DNA from: Actinotalea sp. Marseille-Q4924
Lineage (GTDB): Bacteria; Actinomycetota; Actinomycetes; Actinomycetales; Cellulomonadaceae
NCBI RefSeq assembly: GCF_916618755.1
Contig: NZ_CAKAKB010000004.1
Location: 1 to 64,000, forward strand
DNA: 64,000 nucleotides
Reading direction: 5' to 3'
The notes below the pieces were generated by a model that saw nothing but the letters and a program-made list of their open reading frames with translations, had not been told where the DNA came from and ran no database searches. Made by a program: the position numbers and the translations under genes. Shown one piece after another: positions 8,486 to 15,610 of this stretch; within the stretch, counting starts at the first letter, position 1, and every line of letters starts with the position of its first letter.

Positions 8486-8523
8486 GGGGCGTCCGGCCGG
8501 TGCTCCGCACCGCCGGGCGCCCC
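8486..8523. terminator. bidirectional hairpin between convergent genes
   Basis: GGGGCG, CCGGC and GGTGC pair with GCACC, GCCGG and CGCCCC across two single-base bulges and a three-base loop. It sits between the stops of the convergent genes ending at 8469 and 8589. Confidence 0.5.
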
Positions 8524-8588
8524 GACGCGTCGGTGGGGGCCGACGCGGCTGGGCGAGCCGGCCCGGCGTCCTGCGACGCTGGGCGCCC

Positions 8589-9212
8589 TCAGCCGCGGAC
8601 CGAGGTCGGCTCCCCGGGCCCCATGTCGAGGCGGAACGGCGGGTACTGGTCCGTCATGAGCGAGACGTAGACGCCCACCCGGTACAGCCAGCGGTTCAGC
8701 CCGACCAGGAGGTCGTGCAGCCCGCCGGGGTACCGCCCGCTGAAGAGCAGCACGACGCCCACGACGAGCACGAGGACGCCGATGAGTCCGGTCTGGTTCT
8801 GGTGCTGGACGACGCCCTCGGCGTCCTCCCACCGCACCTGCGGGCCGGTGAGCAGGGCGACCACGACGTAGTGGGGGATCGCCAGCAGCCACCACTTGAC
8901 CAGGGCCAGCCCACGCGAGAGCTGCTCGGGGTAGGCGACGTCGAGACGTGCGGGGTACTCGGGCACGTCCTGGAGCGTGAAGGGCGGGTACACGTCGGTG
9001 CCGAGCGCGCCGTACCCGTAGTACGCCACCCGCCACGTCCACCGCAGGACGCCCACCTGGTACTCGAAGATGCCCCGCGGGTACCGCCCCGTCACCACGA
9101 CGGTGACGAGGACGACGGGCCACAGCAGGACGTAGCCCAGCCACAGGAACGCCAGCACGACGGCGTGCGGGATGAGCAGGAACCACTTGACGAGCCACAT
9201 CCACCGCGACAC
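8589..9212 (-). CDS. DUF4389 membrane protein, N-terminus probably frameshifted
   Basis: A DUF4389 integral membrane protein with two similar halves: each has a WLVKW or LVKWWL start, a hydrophobic helix pair and a GRYPRG or GRYPGG motif followed by a WxWRV- or WLYRV-type segment. The longest open frame starts at GTG 9212, inside the usual family N-terminus. A much better start lies at ATG 9312 (GGAGGACCTC directly upstream), but that frame is one base off. Removing one G from the run at 9242-9246 joins it to PLRLEGFPPPAVSRW, which matches the family pattern just before the first helix. The intact protein would be about 240 residues. Either the gene is mutated or the base call in the homopolymer is wrong. 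Confidence 0.75.
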   Translation of the reverse strand: MSRWMWLVKWFLLIPHAVVLAFLWLGYVLLWPVVLVTVVVTGRYPRGIFEYQVGVLRWTWRVAYYGYGALGTDVYPPFTLQDVPEYPARLDVAYPEQLSRGLALVKWWLLAIPHYVVVALLTGPQVRWEDAEGVVQHQNQTGLIGVLVLVVGVVLLFSGRYPGGLHDLLVGLNRWLYRVGVYVSLMTDQYPPFRLDMGPGEPTSVRG

Positions 9213-9449
9213 CGCCGGCGGGGGGAACCCCTCGAGCCGGAGGGGGTGGGCCGGCCCGGCCGGTGGTGGCGGAGGTGGGGCCGATGGGGGTCTGGGCTGT
9301 GGCGCTGGTCATGAGGTCCTCCGCACCTCGGCCGGCGGTCCTGCGGCGCAGGGCGCTCGTCGTCGGGTCCACCGACCAGGCTGGCACCGCGCCGCGGTGG
9401 ACGGACGAGACCAACGGCCCAACCGCCCGCCGCCCCCCGCCCCGAGCGA

Positions 9450-9496
9450 CAACGGGGAAGGTCGGTGGCGCATGCCGCAACCGACCTTCCCCGTTG
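9450..9496. terminator. long perfect inverted repeat, probable terminator
   Basis: A perfect 17-bp inverted repeat (9450-9466 with 9480-9496; left arm CAACGGGGAAGGTCGGT) has a 13-base loop that can pair GGC with GCC inside. It lies 58 bases beyond the stop of the minus-strand MarR gene and upstream of the DUF4389 gene. Termination for the MarR gene is the simplest role. It is longer and more perfect than other terminators here. Confidence 0.55.
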
Positions 9497-9554
9497 ACTC
9501 GCGTGGGGAGGGCGAGGGCGGGGACGCCGGCGCGCGCCCTGGCTGCGTGCCGGG

Positions 9555-10079
9555 TCAGGAGTCTGCGGCGTGCCCGTCCGTTGCGGGCGGCGCGTCGTGG
9601 CGGCGGTAGACGTCGCTCATCCGGCCGGTGGGGTCCAGGCGCTGGAGCACCGCGTCCGTGATCGCCGTCAGCTGCTGGATCTGCTCGGGTGTCAGCGCGT
9701 CCACGACGTGCTCGCGCACCGTGGCCACGTGGCCCGGTGCCGACGCCTGCACCGTGCGCCACCCCTCCGCGGTGAGGCGCGCGTTGGTGGCGCGCGCGTC
9801 CTCCGGGCAGGGGAACCGCTCCACCAGCCCGCGCTCCTCGAGCCGGCGCACCACGTGGGACAGGCGCGGCAGGGTCGCGTTGGTCTGCGCGGCCAGCGCG
9901 GTCATGCGCAGCGTGTGCTCGGGGGCCTCGGACAGCATGGCGAGCACGTAGTACTCGAAGTTCGTCAGCTGTGCGTCGCGGCGCAGCTGCTGGTCCAGCC
10001 GGCCCGGGAGCAGCTCGAGCACCGCCGCCAGCCGCACCCATGCCGCGAGCTCCTCGCGCGTCAGCCACCTCGTCTCCAT
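9555..10079 (-). CDS. MarR-family transcriptional regulator
   Basis: A 174-residue MarR protein. After helix 1, the winged-helix core reads LTNFEYYVLAMLSEAPEHTL, then LAAQTNATLPRLSHVVRRLE and the wing LVERFPCPEDARATNARLT, with C-terminal dimer helices. The start ATG 10079 has no ribosome site but has CACACT six bases upstream, fitting a leaderless transcript. It is divergent from an NADP-binding reductase gene, and two palindromes in the gap are probable operators. The ligand is unknown; such MarR/reductase pairs often respond to electrophiles or oxidants. Confidence 0.88.
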   Translation of the reverse strand: METRWLTREELAAWVRLAAVLELLPGRLDQQLRRDAQLTNFEYYVLAMLSEAPEHTLRMTALAAQTNATLPRLSHVVRRLEERGLVERFPCPEDARATNARLTAEGWRTVQASAPGHVATVREHVVDALTPEQIQQLTAITDAVLQRLDPTGRMSDVYRRHDAPPATDGHAADS

Positions 10080-10097
10080 GGCCCCAGTGTGCCCCAA

Positions 10098-10146
10098 GGT
10101 TGTCGGAACAACCAACACGGTGGTACGGTTCAGTTGTAGCAACAAC
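10098..10146. promoter_or_regulatory. two palindromic operators between MarR and reductase genes
   Basis: Palindrome 1 (10098-10113) is GGTTGT-N4-ACAACC and palindrome 2 (10133-10146) is GTTGT-N4-ACAAC; they share the core GTTGTNNNNACAAC. The likely plus-strand promoter has -35 TTGTCG (10100-10105) inside palindrome 1 and -10 TACGGT (10124-10129) just before palindrome 2. A MarR dimer on either site would block it. Confidence 0.7.
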
Positions 10147-10185
10147 CAATTCGGCGCAGCAGCGCCCGACAGAAGGAGAACCGCC

Positions 10186-10761
10186 ATGACGAACGTGAGC
10201 ATCCTCGGGACCGGCAACATGGGCTCGGCCATCGCGGGCATCGCCGAGAAGGGCGGGCACACCGTCCAGCTCCTCGGCAGCGCCGACGCCGCCACCCCCG
10301 TCACCGGCGACGTCGTCGTCCTCGCGGTCCCCTACCCCGCCGTGGAGCACGTCCTGGCGCAGCGCGCGGCCCAGCTCGCCGGCAAGGTCGTCGTCGACAT
10401 CACCAACCCGCTCAACTTCGAGACCTTCGACTCCCTCACCGTCCCCGCCGACTCGTCCGCCGCGGCGGAGATCGCCGCCGCCCTGCCGACCGCCCGCGTG
10501 GTCAAGGGCTTCAACACGAACTTCGCCGCCACCCTGGCCAGCGGTGTCGCGGGCGACACGCCCACCACCGTCTCGCTCGCGGGCGACGACGCCGAGGCCA
10601 AGTCCCTCGTCGCCGAGATCGTGACCTCCGGTGGCCTGCGTGCGGTCGACGCCGGATCCCTCCGCCGTGCGCGTGAGCTGGAGGCCCTCGGCTTCCTGCA
10701 GATCACGCTCGCCGCGGCCGAGAAGACGTCGTGGACCGGCGGGTTCGCCCTGCAGTCCTGA
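10186..10761 (+). CDS. F420H2:NADP oxidoreductase-like dinucleotide-binding protein
   Basis: A 191-residue Rossmann protein of the NADPH-dependent F420 reductase-like family. The N-terminus ILGTGNMGSAIAGIAEKGGH is the GxGxxG dinucleotide site. VVVLAVPYPAVEHVL and VVDITNPLNF are the middle family motifs, then VVKGFNTNFA. Many relatives have lost F420 chemistry and reduce quinones or other carbonyls with NADPH, so the true substrate is open. Start ATG 10186 follows AGAAGGAGAA. It is controlled by the divergent MarR gene through the paired palindromes. Confidence 0.85.
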   Translation: MTNVSILGTGNMGSAIAGIAEKGGHTVQLLGSADAATPVTGDVVVLAVPYPAVEHVLAQRAAQLAGKVVVDITNPLNFETFDSLTVPADSSAAAEIAAALPTARVVKGFNTNFAATLASGVAGDTPTTVSLAGDDAEAKSLVAEIVTSGGLRAVDAGSLRRARELEALGFLQITLAAAEKTSWTGGFALQS

Positions 10762-10811
10762 GCCTCCCGGCTCGACGCACGACACGCCCCGCCCTCACCC
10801 CGGAGGATCCT

Positions 10812-11480
10812 GTGACCGCCTTCCCCCAGCCCACGGTCGCGTGGGCCCACGCCGACGAGCCGGACCGGCCGCTGGTCGTGCTGCTCCACGGTCGGGGTGC
10901 CGACGAGGCGGGGATCGTCGGGCTGGCGGGACACCTGCCGCCGACGGCGTCCTACGCGGCGGTCCGGGCACCGATCGGTGAGGGCGGGGCCTACGCGTGG
11001 TTCGCCAACCGGGGGATCGGCCGGCCCGTCCCGGAGTCGCTGGCCGCGACCATGGCGTGGTTCCGCGGATGGCTCGACGAGGTGGCGCCGGCCGGCCGGC
11101 CGGTGCTCCTCGTCGGGTTCAGCGGCGGCGCCGCCTTCGCCGGAGGGCTGCTGCTCGACGAGCCGTCACGGTTCGCCGGGGCCGCCGTCCTGCACGGCAC
11201 GCTCCCCTTCGACGCGGGAGTGCCCGCGACGCCGGGCCGGCTGGAGGGCGTCCCCGTCTTCCTGGCCCGCGGCGACGCCGATCGTGTCATTCCCGCGGAG
11301 CTGCTGGACCGCACGTGGGCGTACGTCACCGGGGACTCCGGGGCGGCCGCGCGCACCCACCGGGACCCCGGCGGCCACGGCCTCACCGCGCCCGCCGTCA
11401 ACGCGCTCGCCGCCTGGGTCGAGGAGCGCCTGGCCCGGCAGGTCCTCCGGGAGGAACGGACGGCGCACCAGCGCAGGTGA
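10812..11480 (+). CDS. alpha/beta-hydrolase, phospholipase/carboxylesterase family
   Basis: A 222-residue serine esterase of the carboxylesterase/phospholipase (YpfH-like) family. It has VVLLHGRGADE (oxyanion region), nucleophile GFSGGA (Ser104), acid in RGDADRVIP (Asp157) and catalytic His in GGHGL (His189). There is no signal peptide, so it acts in the cytoplasm on small esters. Start GTG 10812 follows CGGAGGATCC. It is 50 bases behind the reductase and probably in the same MarR-controlled transcript; esterase plus reductase pairs often serve detoxification. Confidence 0.88.
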   Translation: MTAFPQPTVAWAHADEPDRPLVVLLHGRGADEAGIVGLAGHLPPTASYAAVRAPIGEGGAYAWFANRGIGRPVPESLAATMAWFRGWLDEVAPAGRPVLLVGFSGGAAFAGGLLLDEPSRFAGAAVLHGTLPFDAGVPATPGRLEGVPVFLARGDADRVIPAELLDRTWAYVTGDSGAAARTHRDPGGHGLTAPAVNALAAWVEERLARQVLREERTAHQRR

Positions 11481-11680
11481 GCCTCCAGGCGGTCCGCCGC
11501 GGCGCGGGTGCCGCCCAGGGAGCGCAGCTCGGCGGCGAGCCGCGCTGCAGCACCCCGGTACGACCGGGTCCGAGGCGGCCGCCCGGTGGGCCCGCGCGAC
11601 CGCGTCCGGCCGCGGCGTACCGGTGCGCAGGTCGACACCGGCACCGTGCCAGCCGATGCGCGCCGCGTCGCGGCTCCTGA
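11470..11680 (-). pseudogene. glycosyltransferase (GT1/MGT type) C-terminal remnant
   Basis: Read on the minus strand, two frames carry the end of a GT1-type glycosyltransferase: AARIGWHGAGVDLRTGTPRP, then, after a one-base shift near 11566, RSYRGAAARLAAELRSLGG. Joining them by dropping one C gives the normal family C-terminus. The N-terminal three quarters are missing and no stop follows before the convergent esterase end. It is a decayed fragment in a patch that also holds other broken genes. Confidence 0.55.
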
Positions 11681-11707
11681 GCCGTACCCCGTGGCTAGCC
11701 TGCGACC

Positions 11708-12061
11708 ATGCCCGCCAGCCGCAGCCGCCAGGTCCGCTACGCCCGGCGGCGCCGTCGGCGGATGGCGGCCGTCGAGCACGACCTGCACCCGGAGCAGTGG
11801 GCTGCGCTGGTCGTGGCGTGGGGCGGCTGCGCGTACTGCGGCGCGACAGGCGTGCCGCTCCAGCGCGATTGCGTGCTGCCGATCTCCCGCGGCGGGCGGT
11901 ACACCCTGGAGAACATCGCGCCCGCCTGCGCGTCGTGCAATGCCAGCAAGTGCAACGACGAGGTCACCGGGTGGCTACGGCGAAAGCGCCTTGACGAGCG
12001 CGCGTTCCTCGAACGGCACGGACGGATCCAGGCGGAGCTGCGGACGCGGTCGTCCGGCTGA
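11708..12061 (+). CDS. HNH endonuclease domain protein
   Basis: A 117-residue HNH nuclease. CAYCGATG and CASCNASK supply the four zinc cysteines, and DCVLPISRGGRYTLENIAPAC is the beta-beta-alpha core (with Asp in place of the first His). The N-terminus is Arg-rich. Start ATG 11708 lacks a ribosome site but has TAGCCT six bases upstream, fitting leaderless transcription. Stand-alone small HNH proteins of this kind are usually accessory; the target is unknown. Neighbouring gene fragments suggest an unstable region. Confidence 0.8.
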   Translation: MPASRSRQVRYARRRRRRMAAVEHDLHPEQWAALVVAWGGCAYCGATGVPLQRDCVLPISRGGRYTLENIAPACASCNASKCNDEVTGWLRRKRLDERAFLERHGRIQAELRTRSSG

Positions 12062-12069
12062 GACCCGGC

Positions 12070-12426
12070 GTGGGCGGTGCCAGCGAGCCGTCGACGCCGA
12101 CCCGCCGGGGCCATCGGCACCGAGGCGGGCCCAGCGTCCCCTTCGACGACGGCACGGGGAGCAAGGACCGTCCTGTGCTCGTGCTGTCCGTCGGCGCTCG
12201 GAGGTGCACCGTGGCGCGCTGCACGTCGACGGACCGCGGGGCGCGGCGCGACCACGTCCGGATGCCCGACGGCATGCCGGGCCTGTCCCGGGCGACCTGG
12301 GTCAGCCTGCGTCCGCTGCGGCTCCGCCGGTCCGCCCTGCGGCGGCGTGCCGGACGGCCCGGCCACGGCCTCGTGACCTGGTACGAGGAGGTGTCGGCCG
12401 GCGCTGCCGGCGGTCCGGGCCGATGA
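12070..12426 (+). CDS. PemK/MazF-like domain protein
   Basis: A 118-residue frame from GTG 12070 with VPFDDGTGSKDRPVLVLS, then ARCTSTDRGARRDHVRMP and ATWVSLRPLRL. These match the strand order of PemK/MazF-fold proteins (growth-inhibiting RNases or binding relatives). The usual N-terminal VWW-type strand is not visible, so the start may be wrong or the gene truncated. No antitoxin-like gene is adjacent, and the downstream DUF4287 remnant is broken. A toxin role is therefore unproven. Confidence 0.55.
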   Translation: MGGASEPSTPTRRGHRHRGGPSVPFDDGTGSKDRPVLVLSVGARRCTVARCTSTDRGARRDHVRMPDGMPGLSRATWVSLRPLRLRRSALRRRAGRPGHGLVTWYEEVSAGAAGGPGR

Positions 12427-12649
12427 CTTCGAGCCGCGACCCCGGTCTGTCCCACCATGGAAGGCGGGCGACGTCGTCGCGTGGCTGGCCGAGGACTACG
12501 GCCTCGGCCGTGGTCACGCGATGGCGATATGGCACGTCATCACCAAGGGCCCGGGGATCGGCACCAAGCACGTCGGCACGGACGGGGCCCATCGCGACGC
12601 CACCGACACCCTGTGGCTCGACGGCAAGGCGTCGCGGCCCGCGACCTGA
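12422..12649 (+). pseudogene. DUF4287 gene fragment lacking its start
   Basis: The frame ending at TGA 12647-12649 reads WKAGDVVAWLAEDYGLGRGH, then AMAIWHVITKGPGIGTKHVG, with a tail close to the standard DUF4287 C-terminus. No ATG, GTG or TTG exists between the upstream in-frame stop (12374) and this conserved part, and the first about 30 family residues are absent. It is best read as a 5'-truncated gene. Confidence 0.6.
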
Positions 12650-12718
12650 CCGTCCGCGGCTGCGGAGCGGGGCCGGCACAGGACGCGCACCCCCGTCCCC
12701 GCGCGTACCGTCCGGGAC

Positions 12719-14056
12719 ATGAGCTCCGACGAGCAGCGCAGCGGCCACATCGTCGACGTCCTCTCCGACGCCTTCCGTGACCTCATCGACGCGGACCCGC
12801 GGGCGTTCCGGCGCAAGTTCCGCGCCATGGCCGCCGACCCGTTCGCCTTCTTCCGGGGGACCGCGTGCCTGTTCTACGCCGACGTCGCCGGCGAGGAGGA
12901 CCGCTGGGCCGATGAGCGCACCGGCCGCGTCTGGATCCAGGGTGACCTGCATGCGGAGAACTTCGGCACCTCCATGGACGGTCACGGGGTCCTGATCTTC
13001 GACGTGAACGACTACGACGAGGCGTACCTCGGCCCCTTCACGTGGGACCTGCGGCGCATGGCGGCGAGCCTGGCGGTCCTGGGCTGGACCAAGGCGCTGC
13101 CGGACGCCGTGATCCGCCGGCTGATCGAGGTCTACCTGCGGGCCTACCTGGACCAGGTCCACCACTTCGTCGACAGCGACCGGGACCACGAGTGGTCCCT
13201 GCGGCTCGGCACCGCCCGGGGGGCCGTCCACGAGGCGCTGCTCGACGCGCAGCTGCGGACACGGGTGGGGCTGCTCGACTCGATCACCGTCGTCGAGGAC
13301 TACCGCCGCCGGTTCCGCGAGTCGCCGCACCTGCGCGTCCTCGAGGACGAGGAGAAGGACGCCGTCGTGCGCGCGTACGAGGCGTACGTCGAGACGCTGC
13401 CCGGCTCCAAGCGCCTGGGCAGCATCACCTACGAGCTCAAGGACGTCGTCGGCGCCTCCGGCTTCGGGATCGGCAGCGCCGGGCTGCAGGCCTACAACCT
13501 CCTCGTCGAGGGTCACACGCAGGCGCTCGAGAACGACGTCGTCCTGAGCATGAAGCAGGGCGCCGTCCCCGCTGCCGGGCGGGTGGCCCCGGACGAGGAG
13601 GCGGAGCGGTACTTCGAGCACCAGGGCCACCGCACGGCCGTGTCCCAGCGGACGCTCCAGGCGCACCCCGACCCGTGGCTCGGCTGGACGCGCATGGCGG
13701 GCGGCCCGCTCGACGGCGCCGGGTTCGTGGTGAAGGAGCTCTCCCCGTACGAGGCGGATCTCGACTGGGAGGCCCTGTCCGAGCCCGACGAGCTCGCGGA
13801 GGTGCTGGAGCAGCTGGGTCGCGCGACAGCCAAGGTGCACTGCGTCTCCGACGTCGACAGCCCCGACGTGCCGCTCGTCGACTTCCAGACCGAGGACGCC
13901 ATCGCCGAGGTCGTGTCCGGCGCCGAGGACGAGCTCGTCGAGGACGTCGTCGAGTTCGGCCTCGCCTACGGCGAGCGGGCCCGCGCGGACCACGCGCTCT
14001 TCGTCGACGCGTTCCGCAACGGCCGGTTCGAGCACGTGGACCCGCAGGCGGGCTGA
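12719..14056 (+). CDS. DUF2252 family protein
   Basis: A 445-residue DUF2252 protein. The family keeps a kinase-like (aminoglycoside phosphotransferase-related) core: IQGDLHAENFG resembles a catalytic loop and VLIFDVNDYDEA resembles a metal-binding DFD segment. FRGTACLFYAD is the family start motif and GFGIGSAGLQAYNLLVEG a central one. The function is not established. ATG 12719 is preceded by TACCGT with a seven-base gap and no ribosome site, so it is probably leaderless. Its leftward neighbours are broken genes, while this one is intact. Confidence 0.88.
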   Translation: MSSDEQRSGHIVDVLSDAFRDLIDADPRAFRRKFRAMAADPFAFFRGTACLFYADVAGEEDRWADERTGRVWIQGDLHAENFGTSMDGHGVLIFDVNDYDEAYLGPFTWDLRRMAASLAVLGWTKALPDAVIRRLIEVYLRAYLDQVHHFVDSDRDHEWSLRLGTARGAVHEALLDAQLRTRVGLLDSITVVEDYRRRFRESPHLRVLEDEEKDAVVRAYEAYVETLPGSKRLGSITYELKDVVGASGFGIGSAGLQAYNLLVEGHTQALENDVVLSMKQGAVPAAGRVAPDEEAERYFEHQGHRTAVSQRTLQAHPDPWLGWTRMAGGPLDGAGFVVKELSPYEADLDWEALSEPDELAEVLEQLGRATAKVHCVSDVDSPDVPLVDFQTEDAIAEVVSGAEDELVEDVVEFGLAYGERARADHALFVDAFRNGRFEHVDPQAG

Positions 14057-14172
14057 CGCCGGTCGCGCGTCGCAGCCCGTCCTCGCCCACCTCGCACGTC
14101 GGGGCGCCAGCCCGCATGCTGGACGGAAGGGGGCTGCACGCCGGCCCCGGCACCCGACGAGAGGAGTGGACC

Positions 14173-14973
14173 GTGACGACCCAGGTCGAGAAGTCCGTGA
14201 TCGTGAACGTGCCCGTGTCCGTGGCGTACAACCAGTGGACGCAGTTCGAGGAGTTCCCCCACTTCATGAGCGGGGTCCAGAGCGTCGAGCAGCTCAGCGA
14301 CACCCGCCTGCGGTGGGTCGCCGAGATCGGCGGCGTCAAGCGCGAGTGGGAGGCGGACATCCTCGAGCAGGTCCCCGACCAGAAGGTCGCCTGGGCTGCC
14401 AGCGAGGGCGCGACGAACGCGGGTGCGGTCCGGTTCGAGGACATCGGTGGCGGGCAGACACGGGTCCACCTGTCGCTCGAGTTCGAGCCCGAGGGCCTGG
14501 TCGAGAAGGCCGGTGACGCGCTCGGCGTCGTGGAGCGCACCGCGCAGAACGACCTCGACCGCTTCAAGGCGTTCATCGAGGACGAGGGCTACGCGAGCGG
14601 CGCGTGGCGGGGCACCGTCGTGACGCCCGGCCAGGTGGGCGGGACGCCCGACGTCGACGACGCCGCGGCCTCCCGGGGCGACTCGGGCAAGGCGGGCATC
14701 TCGAAGAAGGCCGCCGCCGCCGGTCTGGGTCTTGCCGCCGCCGGGATCGCCGCCGTCGCCTCGGCGACCGGCTCGTCCGACAAGGGCAGCGGCACGACCA
14801 CCGGGACGACGGCCGGACCGGACGACGACCTGCCCTACGACCCCGCGACGCCGATCGGGGTCGCGGCCGGTGACCTGCACCCCGGTGACCCGAGCACCCC
14901 GGTGGCGCCCGAGGACCGCCCGGGTGTCGTGGACCCGGACGAGGGTCAGGACTCCACCGAGTCGCGCCTCTGA
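14173..14973 (+). CDS. SRPBCC (polyketide cyclase/START-like) protein with charged tail
   Basis: A 266-residue protein. Residues 1-150 are an SRPBCC ligand-binding domain of the cyclase/dehydrase type (VAYNQWTQFEEFPHFMSGV, WVAEIGGVKREWEADI, FKAFIEDEG). A low-complexity Ala-rich hydrophobic helix follows (AAAAGLGLAAAGIAAVASAT), then an acidic Asp/Pro tail. The helix could anchor it to the membrane. Start GTG 14173 follows GAGAGGAGTGG. Such proteins are common in actinobacterial stress loci; the ligand is unknown. Confidence 0.85.
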   Translation: MTTQVEKSVIVNVPVSVAYNQWTQFEEFPHFMSGVQSVEQLSDTRLRWVAEIGGVKREWEADILEQVPDQKVAWAASEGATNAGAVRFEDIGGGQTRVHLSLEFEPEGLVEKAGDALGVVERTAQNDLDRFKAFIEDEGYASGAWRGTVVTPGQVGGTPDVDDAAASRGDSGKAGISKKAAAAGLGLAAAGIAAVASATGSSDKGSGTTTGTTAGPDDDLPYDPATPIGVAAGDLHPGDPSTPVAPEDRPGVVDPDEGQDSTESRL

Positions 14974-14998
14974 GGCGACCTCCGGGCAGCGGTGAGCG

Positions 14999-15029
14999 AC
15001 GAGGGCCGGGGCGACGCCCCGGCCCTCGT
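14999..15029. terminator. strong bidirectional hairpin terminator
   Basis: A perfect 14-bp stem (14999-15012 with 15016-15029, left arm ACGAGGGCCGGGGC) closes on the loop GAC. It lies between convergent genes ending at 14973 and 15059. Confidence 0.75.
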
Positions 15030-15058
15030 GGCGTCCGGCCTCGGTCGTCGGTGCGCCG

Positions 15059-15499
15059 TCAGTCGACCGTGGCGAGCTGAACGACGCCCATGTTCAGCCG
15101 GTCGAGACGGCTGAGGTAGGCGACGAACTCCTCGGTCGCCGAGAGGGGCGGAGGCGAGTCCAGGCCCACCGTGAGCACGGCCCAGCCGCGATCCTCCGCG
15201 GCGTCGCACCAGTCCCGCTCGCACCCGGTCGTCGCGACGGGGATGCCCCAGAGGGTCAGGTGTGCGACGTCGCCGTCGACGACGATGCCCGCCCGCACGA
15301 CGTCGACCGGCTCGAGTCGTGGCGCGGTGGCAGGCGGGAGCCGGAGCGCAGCGGCGAGCTGGTGGGCCTGCCCCCGGTGCTCGGGATGATCGGGATGGAC
15401 CGCCAAGCAGGCGACCGGCGCGCCGTCGCTCGGGAGGGTGCCCACCCACGTCACGGACGCGAGCCCTTCCGCACCACGCAAGCCCGCTCGGGAGGCCAT
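15059..15499 (-). CDS. conserved hypothetical protein
   Basis: A 146-residue soluble protein with ordered strands and turns: VACLAVHPDHPEHRGQAHQL, GIVVDGDVAHLTLWGIPVAT and EEFVAYLSRLDRLNMGVVQL. I do not recognise the family. The ATG at 15499 has TATCCT six bases upstream (gap CAGGAG), so it is probably a leaderless start rather than one using the overlapping AGGAG. It stands alone, convergent with the SRPBCC gene. Confidence 0.65.
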   Translation of the reverse strand: MASRAGLRGAEGLASVTWVGTLPSDGAPVACLAVHPDHPEHRGQAHQLAAALRLPPATAPRLEPVDVVRAGIVVDGDVAHLTLWGIPVATTGCERDWCDAAEDRGWAVLTVGLDSPPPLSATEEFVAYLSRLDRLNMGVVQLATVD

Positions 15500-15610
15500 C
15501 TCCTGAGGATAGGTCCGCGGAGCCCGATATGCCCGGGTTCCCCCCGTCCAGCGGATGCGTCCGATCTGGCGAGACGGCACGCTGCGGAGACACCCGACTC
15601 GAGGAGCACC

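Noticed and set aside
9210-9312. Programmed frameshifting in the DUF4389 gene
   Set aside because: No slippery heptamer with a downstream pseudoknot could be argued; an indel in a G-run explains it more simply.
7717-10785. A 1022-codon minus-strand open frame
   Set aside because: It runs through four supported genes on both strands and has no domain signals; high GC removes stops in this frame. Its short MTSATAQ segment is only the off-frame start of the DUF4389 gene.
12070-12649. PemK-like gene plus DUF4287 as a toxin-antitoxin pair
   Set aside because: DUF4287 is not an antitoxin family and its gene lacks a start; no other antitoxin-like frame is adjacent.
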